5,566 bases of DNA, from contig JAKOSS010000332.1 of the NCBI GenBank assembly GCA_029777145.1, forward strand, positions 1 to 5,566, given 5' to 3'. How positions within the stretch are numbered: position 1 is the stretch's first letter; each line of letters starts with the position of its first letter. Position numbers and translations under genes: made by a program. The notes beneath the pieces were generated by a model. That model was not told where the DNA came from and did not search any database. It saw only the letters and a list, made by a program, of their open reading frames with translations. The DNA comes from Acidobacteriota bacterium. GTDB lineage: Bacteria; Acidobacteriota; Blastocatellia; Pyrinomonadales; Pyrinomonadaceae. Positions 1 through 5,566 of this stretch are shown here, piece after piece.

Positions 1-471
1 GCCGTCGAGAACGTTCTGCGCGTTTCGGACTACACGATGCGCGAATATGTCGCCGGCGACGGCCGGATCGCGAATATCTACGTCGGCTATTATTCGACTC
101 AGCGAACCGGCGCGACCTACCATAGTCCGCAGAACTGCCTGCCCGGCGCGGGCTGGGTGATGAGCGATCCGGAACTCGTCGAGATCCCGCGCGGCGACGG
201 AACGAATTTTACGGCCAACCGCTACATCATCGAGAACGGGCCGTATCGCGAGATAATGATCTACTGGTATCAGGGCCGCGGCCGGACCGAGGCGAGCGAG
301 TACCGCGACAAGTTCAACACCGTCTGGGACAGCGTCCTCAAACGGCGCACCGACGCCGCGCTGGTCCGTGTCATGACGTCCGCCGGATCCGACGTCGAAG
401 GTTCCACGAAACGCGCCGTCGACCTCTCGTCGCTCGTCTCCGGAAGACTCTCCGAATACGTTCCCGACTAA
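1..471 (+). CDS. epsI: EpsI-family exosortase-associated protein, C-terminal part (5' end outside window)
   Basis: The frame is open from base 1 and ends at TAA 469-471, giving 156 visible residues. The internal ATG at 37 is not the likely start, because the reading continues upstream in the same frame ([12 protein letters not shown]). Counting from base 1, the family signature is H41-S-P-Q-N-C46-L-P-G-A-G-W52, preceded by [11 protein letters not shown]. It is followed by the WYQGRGR segment, then YRDKF..VWD and the closing [12 protein letters not shown] block. These are hallmarks of the EpsI/DUF3485 family, whose members sit beside or are fused to exosortases in exopolysaccharide loci; their biochemical role is not established. 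Members are usually a little over 200 residues with an N-terminal membrane anchor, so roughly the first third, including that anchor, lies before the window. The final 30 or so residues, after the conserved block, look unconserved. It is separated from the next gene by 341 bases, so it probably ends its own unit or an upstream exosortase operon. Family assignment is firm; function is inferred. Confidence 0.85.
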   Translation, partial: AVENVLRVSDYTMREYVAGDGRIANIYVGYYSTQRTGATYHSPQNCLPGAGWVMSDPELVEIPRGDGTNFTANRYIIENGPYREIMIYWYQGRGRTEASEYRDKFNTVWDSVLKRRTDAALVRVMTSAGSDVEGSTKRAVDLSSLVSGRLSEYVPD

Positions 472-494
472 AACCTGACGAAGCTGTTAACGCC

Positions 495-517
495 GGCCTT
501 CCGCCGTTTCGCGGGCC
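495..517 (+). terminator. Weak GC-rich hairpin after epsI
   Basis: CCGC at 501-504 pairs with GCGG at 511-514 around a CGTTTC loop. GGC at 495-497 can extend the stem to GCC at 515-517 if CTT is bulged out. It lies 24 bases after the epsI stop, a good place for a terminator, but no T-run follows and the stem is short. It could be chance in GC-rich DNA. Confidence 0.15.
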
Positions 518-527
518 GTGCGGTCTG

Positions 528-536
528 TGATATGCT
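528..536 (+). promoter_or_regulatory. Possible extended -10 element
   Basis: TG at 528-529, one base, then TATGCT at 531-536 resembles an extended -10 (TGnTATnnT). The sequence 16 to 18 bases upstream (around 507-514, TTTCGCGG) is a poor -35. If used, transcription would start near 543 and the 567-610 hairpin would lie in the 5' leader of the TPR-lipoprotein operon. Promoter consensus in this lineage is unknown to me, so this is only a candidate. Confidence 0.18.
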
Positions 537-566
537 TCGCCTCTGCCCCACATGAAAGAAGACGAC

Positions 567-610
567 CGATTCCGTGTTTCGAGGACGACGTTTTGTCGTG
601 CGCGGAATCG
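567..610 (+). promoter_or_regulatory. Long imperfect hairpin in the leader of the TPR-lipoprotein operon
   Basis: CGATTCCGTG at 567-576 pairs with CGCGGAATCG at 601-610 over 10 positions with a single G-U wobble. Inside it, ACGAC at 585-589 pairs with GTCGT at 595-599 around a GTTTT loop, with an asymmetric 8-base bulge (577-584) opposite one base. No T-run follows, so it is not a classical terminator. It could be an RNA leader structure or a DNA-level operator. Function is unknown. Confidence 0.3.
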
Positions 611-812
611 CCGTAAAGGAAGAATTTTCTGAAATCGCGCCCCGATTGCAATTTCTTCCAGATGCCGGCCAACGGTCGGTAAAGCTTTGATAATTAAGGT
701 TTCCCGGATTTCCAAGCGAATGCCCCGTAAGGAAGATCGGACAGATAAGCGAATCGTTGGTTCATGCCCGGACGATCGATCGCGGGTCACGGTTGAAACC
801 GCTCAAAACAAA

Positions 813-3194
813 ATGCGATTGAGAGAGTGCCATATTTTTTCGCCCCGTTTTGCCGTCTTTACGGCCGCCATCCTTTTGCTTCTTTCCCTTACTTCGTGTA
901 CGGGATCACGAGACAAGCATTTGTCGCTCGGCGAACAGTTCCTTCAACAACGAAAGTTTCACGAAGCGCTGATGGAGTTCCGCATCGCCGCGGAGATCGA
1001 TCACGAATCTTCGCAGGCTTACTGGGGACTCGCCCGCGCCCATGAAAAGCTGGGCAATTTCAGCGACACCATCGACGCGCTCCGCAAGTCAACGCAGCTC
1101 GCTCCGGCGGATATTCCGGCAAAGGTGAAGCTCGGAAGCTATTTTCTTCTGGTTCAGCCGCCGATGGTCGATGAAGCGGACGGACTTGTCAGTGACGTAC
1201 TCGCGCTCGATCCGAATTCGATCGACGGGCGGATTCTTCAGGCGTCAGTAATGGCGGTCCGAAACAAGCCGGAACAAGAGGTTGTGAGCGCATTGGACTT
1301 TGCTATCGGTCTCGACAGCTCGCGGCCCGATTCGTACATCTCGAAAGCGCGCTACTTCATGTCGCTCGACAAGGCCCAAGCGGCCGAAGACGAGATCAAG
1401 AAGGCGATTGCGGCGAAATCCGATTCCGCGCTTGGATGGATTGAGTACGGACAATTTCTCGGTTACGCAAACCGCTCGAACGAGGCCGAAGAGAAGTTCC
1501 TGAAAGCAATCGAGATCGAACCTTCGAACATCGATGCCCACGAGGCGATCGCCGACTTTTACACCGACGCCAGACAATTCGATAAGGCTGAGAAGGTCCT
1601 GCGCGACGTCGTCCAAATGCTCGGAAACAGTGCGGAGAGTCGTGTCGAACTCGCGGACTTCTTTACGCGGACGGGCCGGTCGGACGAGGCGATCGGTATC
1701 TTGGACCATATCATCTCCGAAAATTCCGAGTTCGTCAGGGCTCGTTACCGACTTGCGGAGATCCGAATGGATCGCCGTGAGTACGACAAAGTGAACGAGC
1801 AACTATCGGAACTCCTTGCGTTGAACGACCGCGATTCCGAAGCGCTGATGCTGAGGGCACGTTTGGCGGTCGCTCAGAACAGACCGGCTGACGCGATAAC
1901 GGATCTTGACGAAGTTCTCAAGACGTCAACAACCGATAAGGACGCGTTGTCACTGATGGTCGAAGCGCGCCTGGCAGCCGGACAATCCGAACAGGCGCGG
2001 GCGTTTATCGGCGATCTCGAACGATTTCACCCGAATTTTCTTAAAACGAACCTGCTGAAGATCCAGGCAGCGTTTGCCGACGGCGATTACGACGCGGCGT
2101 TCAGACTTTCAGATTCACTTTTCAAGACGGCGAACGGGACAGTCGCGACAAACCGCGCGATGTCGCGGGAGATCTCAGAACTCAAGTTTCGGGCGTTGTC
2201 GGCCCGTGGGTTGGCGAATCTTGATCTTGGCAAGTTGCCTGAGGCACGCGCCGATCTGACCGAGATCCAGAAGTCGGCCCCGCGTTCGGCGGCAGCTCTC
2301 GTGAATCTCGCGAAAGTTGCAACGGCCGAAAAATCCTACGACGAAAGCCTCAGGCTTTACGATCAGGCGCTGGCGATCGACGCGCGGAATTATGACGCGT
2401 TGAGCGGATCTGTCGCGGTTTTCAACCGGCTGAAGAAGTTCGCGGAATCGCATGCGAAAGTCGATTCGGCGCTGGCGAACGGCGGCGACTCGTCCGAAAC
2501 GGCGGCCGGACTCCATTATCTGAAAGCGGACATTTTTATCGCCGAGGGCAAGACCGGGAATGCCGAGGCTGAACTCAAACGTGCGATCGAGATCGATCCC
2601 GCGTACTTGCCGGCATATTCGTCGTACGCCGCGATCCTCGTCGATCGCGGGCAAACCGACGCCGCGCTCGAACAATACCGGGCGGCGAACGCAAAGGCCG
2701 AATCGCCCGCGGTTTACACGCTGATCGGGATCCTCGAAGAATCGCGCGAAAAATTCGCCGAAGCCGAACAAAACTACCGGAAGGCGCTTGAACTCGCTCC
2801 CGGATCGCCGATCGCCGCGAACAATCTTGCATGGCTCATTGCGGACCGCGGCCAGGGGAATCTCGACGAGGCGCTGACACTTTCGCAGCAGGTCGTCAAC
2901 AAGTATTCAAGGACGGCGGGCTATTTCGATACGCTCGGATGGGTTTACTACAAGAAGGGTTTGTTCTCGCCGGCGGTTGAACAGTTCAAAAAGGCGGTCG
3001 CCCTCGATGATGCCGATGCGAAACGCACCGGCGCCGAGCCGAATTCCGCATATCGGCTGCGGCTCGCGACGGCCCTGGCGTCGTCCGGCGACAAGGATTC
3101 GGCCCGGCGTGAAGCCGAGGCATCGCTTCGCAATCCGACCGGTTTGTCGGATCAGGAAGCGCAGAGCGCAAAAACGCTGCTGGCAAATCTTTAG
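813..3194 (+). CDS. prsT: PEP-CTERM-system TPR-repeat lipoprotein (PrsT-like)
   Basis: From ATG 813 this is a 793-residue protein. It begins with a lipoprotein signal peptide: Arg-rich n-region (R2, R4, R12), hydrophobic core about 13-26, and lipobox L26-T-S-C29, so Cys29 would be acylated. The rest is a solenoid of tetratricopeptide repeats from about residue 34 to 775. The clearest units are at about 34-66, 68-100, 204-240, 241-274, 308-340, 563-597, 632-665 and 703-735 (for example AEEKFLKAIEIEPSN and AEQNYRKALELAPGSP). The C-terminal block with NNLAWLIADRG (670-680) and FDTLGWVYYKKG (705-716) is typical of the PrsT/PEP-CTERM TPR lipoproteins. Those are large, lie in exosortase/exopolysaccharide loci, and are thought to scaffold polysaccharide secretion in the envelope. 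The start at 813 was chosen because it places the signal peptide at the N-terminus. ATG 720 and TTG 687 are in frame but would add 31 or 42 residues in front of it, and none of the three has a good Shine-Dalgarno. It is the first gene of the probable four-gene operon. Family confidence is high; exact role is inferred. Confidence 0.85.
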   Translation: MRLRECHIFSPRFAVFTAAILLLLSLTSCTGSRDKHLSLGEQFLQQRKFHEALMEFRIAAEIDHESSQAYWGLARAHEKLGNFSDTIDALRKSTQLAPADIPAKVKLGSYFLLVQPPMVDEADGLVSDVLALDPNSIDGRILQASVMAVRNKPEQEVVSALDFAIGLDSSRPDSYISKARYFMSLDKAQAAEDEIKKAIAAKSDSALGWIEYGQFLGYANRSNEAEEKFLKAIEIEPSNIDAHEAIADFYTDARQFDKAEKVLRDVVQMLGNSAESRVELADFFTRTGRSDEAIGILDHIISENSEFVRARYRLAEIRMDRREYDKVNEQLSELLALNDRDSEALMLRARLAVAQNRPADAITDLDEVLKTSTTDKDALSLMVEARLAAGQSEQARAFIGDLERFHPNFLKTNLLKIQAAFADGDYDAAFRLSDSLFKTANGTVATNRAMSREISELKFRALSARGLANLDLGKLPEARADLTEIQKSAPRSAAALVNLAKVATAEKSYDESLRLYDQALAIDARNYDALSGSVAVFNRLKKFAESHAKVDSALANGGDSSETAAGLHYLKADIFIAEGKTGNAEAELKRAIEIDPAYLPAYSSYAAILVDRGQTDAALEQYRAANAKAESPAVYTLIGILEESREKFAEAEQNYRKALELAPGSPIAANNLAWLIADRGQGNLDEALTLSQQVVNKYSRTAGYFDTLGWVYYKKGLFSPAVEQFKKAVALDDADAKRTGAEPNSAYRLRLATALASSGDKDSARREAEASLRNPTGLSDQEAQSAKTLLANL

Positions 3195-3199
3195 CGCTC

Positions 3200-3204
3200 G
3201 GGAG
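3200..3204 (+). promoter_or_regulatory. Shine-Dalgarno for the 60-residue membrane protein
   Basis: GGGAG lies 7 bases before ATG 3212, directly after the TPR gene stop (TAG 3192-3194). The ideal spacing is the main evidence that the tiny gene downstream is really translated and that 3212 is its start, rather than the adjacent GTG at 3215. Confidence 0.7.
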
Positions 3205-3211
3205 CAGAGTT

Positions 3212-3394
3212 ATGGTGTTCATATTGCAGACCAATCCCAACCTGATTCTCGGATTCATTCCGGAATCAATCGGACTGCTTATCTTCGGGATCATCCTGAT
3301 CGGAGTGACCGTCGGATTGCGATGGGCGCTCAGGAAGGGCGAGGCCGAAGAGGAAGGAAAGGTGGAAAAGACGACGGGAACAGCCCGTAGTTGA
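3212..3394 (+). CDS. Small single-pass membrane protein with PEP-CTERM-like segment
   Basis: Sixty residues with one membrane segment and almost nothing else. After a short N-terminus (MVFILQTNPNLILGF) comes I16-P17-E18-S19, then a hydrophobic stretch to about L36, then basic R37, R41 and K42. The order Pro-Glu, hydrophobic helix, Arg/Lys cluster is the layout of the PEP-CTERM sorting signal read by exosortases, and PESIGLLIFG resembles the common PEPxxLLLFG form. Two things differ: the third position is Ser rather than Pro, and an 18-residue charged tail (GEAEEEGK onward) follows the basic cluster, where true signals usually end within a few residues. The gene sits 17 bases after the TPR gene and 15 bases before the chain-length gene, with a good ribosome site, so it is very likely translated as part of the operon. 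It may be a minimal exosortase substrate or simply a small subunit of the export complex. I do not recognise a named family. Confidence 0.7.
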   Translation: MVFILQTNPNLILGFIPESIGLLIFGIILIGVTVGLRWALRKGEAEEEGKVEKTTGTARS

Positions 3395-3398
3395 TCAC

Positions 3399-3402
3399 GG
3401 AG
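3399..3402 (+). promoter_or_regulatory. Shine-Dalgarno for the chain-length determinant gene
   Basis: GGAG (within GGAGAAG, 3399-3405) lies 7 bases before ATG 3410 and 5 bases after the previous gene's TGA (3392-3394). It fixes the start of the chain-length gene and suggests translation closely linked to the small gene upstream. Confidence 0.7.
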
Positions 3403-3409
3403 AAGACTG

Positions 3410-5068
3410 ATGAGTGTTGAATTCAGACAACGGACCGCCGGTGAATTCGTCGCGATGCTGAAGCGCCGGAAATGGTTCATCCTTTTGCCGGTCGTCACGA
3501 TGACCGTCGCGATCGGTTATGTCGTTTACAAACTGCCGAGCGTTTACGAATCGAAGACGCTGCTGACCGTCAAACCGCCGACGATCTCGGACGTCGTCGT
3601 CAAGCCGCTGACCGACGAGGATCTCTCGCAGCGTCTCCAAACGATCAACCAGGAAGTTCTGTCGCGGTCGTCGCTTGAACCGATGATCACCAAGTTCGAC
3701 CTTTTCAAGATCGAGCGCAACAACGGCATGGACACGGCGGAGATCGTCGACAAGATGCGCAAGAACATCACGGTCGAGGTCGAAAAGAGCGACAACGAGA
3801 AGCTCGCCGCGTTCCGCATCAGCTATCGCGACCGCGAACCGAATGCAACGCGCAACGTCACGAGCGAACTCGCCGCGAAATACGTCAACGCCCAGGTTCT
3901 GGCTTCGACGCAGATCGCCGAAAAGACGCGCGAGTTCATCGAAAACGAACTGAAAACGAAAAAAGAAGTTCTCGACAATCTTGAGAAACAGCGTCTCGAG
4001 ATCATGACGCAGAATGTCGAAACGCTTCCCGAGTCGTCGCAGGGACTGATCGCCCAGCTCGACGGACTCCGCAAGCGCGAAGACACGATCGCCAAGGAAA
4101 AAGAAACCCTGACGATGGAAAAGGGCCGGCTGAACGATCAGATCAGCGCCAACAACCGTCAGATCCGCGTTTACGACGAATTCGGCGAGAAGGAAACGAA
4201 AGAGGCCGCCGAGATCGCTTCGCGGATCGAAGACACTCCGGCTTACGCTCAGCTTGTCCAGAAGCGCGCCGATCTCAAAGGCCAGCTCGACAAGCTTCTG
4301 AAGGTCTTCAAGGAAAAGCATCCTGACGTCGTCGCCAAGAAGGACGAGATCTCGCGGGTCGACGAGGAGATCGAAAATCTCCGGAAGAACACCGACCAAC
4401 GCGTTAAGCTCGCGAGCCAGTCGAGCAGCCGCAAGGCCGAACTCCAGCGTAAGAATATCGAGCTTGAGAATCAGCGCCTGCAGAATCAGATCGAACTTAT
4501 CGACGGCCAGATGCGGATGAAGGACCAGGAACTTGGTCAGAATTCCGGTCAGATCATGGAGATCGAATCGAAGATCAACCAGATCCCGAACGTCAAAGTC
4601 GCGCTGGAAGGCATCAATACGCAATACCAGTCGGCCAAGCAGGCGTACGACGATCTGCTGAAGAAAAGCAGCGACGCGTCGATGCAGTTCAACCGCGAGG
4701 AGAACGCGCAGGGCGAGACGATCCGCGTGCAGGACGCCGCGAATCTTCCCGAATCGCCGGTCGCGCCGAAACGCGGAATGCTGACCGGACTCGGTGCCGG
4801 CATCGGACTCGCGATCGGGTTGTTCCTGGCCGCCGCTTTCGAACTGCCGCGGATCTTCAAGATCCAGAACATCGAGGACGCGAAGCATTACACGGGACTT
4901 CCGGTCCTGGCGTCGGTTCCGCCGCTTCTTTCCGCACAGGAGAAACTGTGGCTGACGCGGTCGCACCGCATGCGGCTGCTCGCCGGGGTCATCCTGGCGC
5001 TTGGGGCGATCCCGCTGATCGCCTTCGTATTGCAGCTGACCAAGGTCTTCGAACGAGTCGTAAGCTAA
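3410..5068 (+). CDS. Wzz/GumC-type polysaccharide chain-length determinant
   Basis: A 552-residue inner-membrane protein that would control length and export of a polysaccharide. TM1 is at about 22-40, preceded by a basic cytoplasmic end (KRRKW) and followed by the Wzz-type start of the periplasmic domain (SVYESKTLLTV). The periplasmic part is largely coiled coil (about 170-260 and 282-440, rich in K, E, Q). It contains the EKHPDVVAKK motif (302-311) common in GumC/Wzc proteins and a GNVR-like segment, INTQYQSAKQAYDDLLKK (402-419). The Pro-rich NLPESPVAPKR (445-455) directly before TM2 (about 457-476) is the classic Wzz mark. After TM2 come GLPVLASVPPL (496-506), which resembles the linker to a tyrosine kinase in Wzc/CpsD systems, and a third hydrophobic helix (about 522-543). 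No kinase domain is present. Many Wzz-like proteins end soon after TM2, so the extra C-terminal helix is noteworthy. It lies between the small membrane gene (15 bases upstream) and the ATPase gene (46 bases downstream). The family is sure; the precise polymer is unknown. Confidence 0.92.
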   Translation: MSVEFRQRTAGEFVAMLKRRKWFILLPVVTMTVAIGYVVYKLPSVYESKTLLTVKPPTISDVVVKPLTDEDLSQRLQTINQEVLSRSSLEPMITKFDLFKIERNNGMDTAEIVDKMRKNITVEVEKSDNEKLAAFRISYRDREPNATRNVTSELAAKYVNAQVLASTQIAEKTREFIENELKTKKEVLDNLEKQRLEIMTQNVETLPESSQGLIAQLDGLRKREDTIAKEKETLTMEKGRLNDQISANNRQIRVYDEFGEKETKEAAEIASRIEDTPAYAQLVQKRADLKGQLDKLLKVFKEKHPDVVAKKDEISRVDEEIENLRKNTDQRVKLASQSSSRKAELQRKNIELENQRLQNQIELIDGQMRMKDQELGQNSGQIMEIESKINQIPNVKVALEGINTQYQSAKQAYDDLLKKSSDASMQFNREENAQGETIRVQDAANLPESPVAPKRGMLTGLGAGIGLAIGLFLAAAFELPRIFKIQNIEDAKHYTGLPVLASVPPLLSAQEKLWLTRSHRMRLLAGVILALGAIPLIAFVLQLTKVFERVVS

Positions 5069-5114
5069 CGCAATTAGGAATTGGATTTGGGGATTCAGAT
5101 CCAGGCAAAAAGTT

Positions 5115-5566
5115 ATGTACAAAGAATTTTTCGGACTTGAAGAAATACCGTTCACGCTGACGCCGGACCCGCGTTTCATCGTGTTCACGCCGAGCTACAA
5201 CGAAGTTCTCGCGAGCCTCTATTACGGGCTTGAGAACGCGAAAGGACTGGTCGTGCTCACGGGTGAGGTCGGAACCGGAAAAACGACGGCGTTGCGTTGG
5301 ATCCTGCGCCGGCTCGATTCGTCGGTACTCGCGGCCTACGTCTTCAATCCGCGTCTGTCGATCGACGAGTTCTATCACCACGTGACGCAGATGCTTGGGA
5401 TCAAGGACTGGTCGAACAAGGCCGAGTTGCTGCAGGTCATGGGCCGCGTGCTCGAAGAACGCCATCGCCGCGGATTGCGCACGGTGCTGATCATCGACGA
5501 AGCGCATGAGCTGTCCGATTACGTGCTCGAAGAGATCCGTCTGCTGATGAATTTCGAATCGGACAA
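5115..5566 (+). CDS. ExeA-like AAA ATPase of exosortase/EPS loci, N-terminal part (3' end outside window)
   Basis: The first 150 residues of a cytoplasmic P-loop ATPase; the frame is open to the window end. It starts MYKEFFGLEEIPFTLTPDPR, the standard opening of the GspA/ExeA-like ATPases and especially of the XrtA/PEP-CTERM-system-associated ATPases, where the (Y/F)GL..xPF.LTPDP pattern is conserved. Walker A is G50-E-V-G-T-G-K56-T57. Walker B is V124-L-I-I-D128-E129-A-H, followed by LSDYVLEEIRLLMNFE, which matches the usual sensor-1 region of this family. Relatives are roughly 270 to 350 residues or longer, so about half is missing. ATG 5115 is chosen because it gives the exact family N-terminus; its ribosome site is only a weak AGG at 5103-5105, 9 bases upstream. 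It follows the chain-length gene by 46 bases and is probably co-transcribed. Its likely role is to energise or regulate polysaccharide export. Some members of this class carry a C-terminal peptidoglycan-binding domain, which cannot be judged here. Confidence 0.9.
   Translation, partial: MYKEFFGLEEIPFTLTPDPRFIVFTPSYNEVLASLYYGLENAKGLVVLTGEVGTGKTTALRWILRRLDSSVLAAYVFNPRLSIDEFYHHVTQMLGIKDWSNKAELLQVMGRVLEERHRRGLRTVLIIDEAHELSDYVLEEIRLLMNFESD

Larger units (their letters stand above)
472..812. other. Intergenic region, probable promoter/leader of the downstream operon
   Basis: These 341 bases hold no convincing gene. Short open frames on either strand lack family features and look like chance. The coding frame of the downstream TPR gene stays open back to a TTG at 687, so part of this stretch (687-812 or 720-812) could be an N-terminal extension, but I judge it untranslated. 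The region contains two possible hairpins (495-517 and 567-610), a weak extended -10-like sequence (528-536) and a GATAAT at 689-694. I could not find a convincing sigma-54 -24/-12 pair, although such promoters are known for PEP-CTERM genes in some proteobacteria. Confidence 0.6.

Noticed and set aside
689..694. GATAAT as a -10 promoter element
   Set aside because: It matches the -10 consensus at five of six positions, but nothing like TTGACA lies 16 to 18 bases upstream (CGGCCA region), and such a hexamer is common by chance.
371..790. A minus-strand open frame of 139 codons covering the intergenic region
   Set aside because: The product is an Arg-rich, low-information sequence that overlaps the end of epsI and the start region of the next gene; no ribosome site or family feature was seen.
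2175..2771. A 198-codon minus-strand open frame inside the TPR gene
   Set aside because: The sense strand encodes clear TPR repeats across the whole interval. The antisense product has no recognisable motif or start signal and is a by-product of codon bias.
5091..5102. GGATTCAGATCC small inverted repeat before the ATPase gene
   Set aside because: The stem is only four pairs with a four-base loop and no T-run, too weak to call a terminator or regulatory hairpin; it lies next to the weak ribosome site but may be chance.
4948..5160. A 70-codon plus-strand open frame spanning the chain-length/ATPase junction
   Set aside because: It overlaps the end of the chain-length gene and the conserved start of the ATPase in a different frame; its translation has no recognisable feature.
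3395..5188. A 597-codon open frame on the minus strand opposite the chain-length gene
   Set aside because: It is codon-aligned with the real gene, so its stops would need TTA, CTA or TCA codons in the sense strand, which this gene avoids. The translation is a monotonous mix of D, R, L and F with no domain, and the sense strand has an unmistakable Wzz protein with a good ribosome site.

Overview
The window carries part of an exopolysaccharide/exosortase (PEP-CTERM type) locus, with all genes on the + strand. In order they are: the C-terminal part of an EpsI-family exosortase-associated protein (1-471), a 341-base gap, a large TPR lipoprotein of the PrsT type (813-3194), a 60-residue membrane protein with a PEP-CTERM-like tail (3212-3394), a Wzz/GumC-type polysaccharide chain-length determinant (3410-5068), and the N-terminal 150 residues of an ExeA-like AAA ATPase of the kind found in XrtA/PEP-CTERM loci (5115 to the window end).

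The last four genes look like one transcription unit. The gaps are 17, 15 and 46 bases, and the two shortest each hold a good GGAG Shine-Dalgarno sequence 7 bases from the ATG. The 472-812 gap is the only non-coding stretch over 300 bases. It probably holds the promoter and leader of this unit; a long imperfect hairpin at 567-610 is its most noticeable element.

The genes probably act together at the cell envelope. The chain-length determinant spans the inner membrane and sets export and length of a polysaccharide. The TPR lipoprotein is predicted to be a periplasm-facing scaffold, and the ATPase drives or senses assembly. EpsI works with an exosortase, which is not in the window and may lie upstream. 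The 60-residue protein could be a minimal exosortase substrate or a small membrane subunit. No tyrosine kinase (CpsD/Wzc type) follows the chain-length gene, although that gene keeps a kinase-linker-like sequence.

The organism is a Gram-negative-type bacterium with moderately GC-rich DNA and strong avoidance of TTA, CTA and TCA codons in the chain-length gene. The combination of genes and protein style would fit an Acidobacteriota member (for example Blastocatellia), but this is an impression from the sequence, not a demonstrated assignment. I saw no tRNA, rRNA, CRISPR array, insertion sequence or sign of recent transfer.
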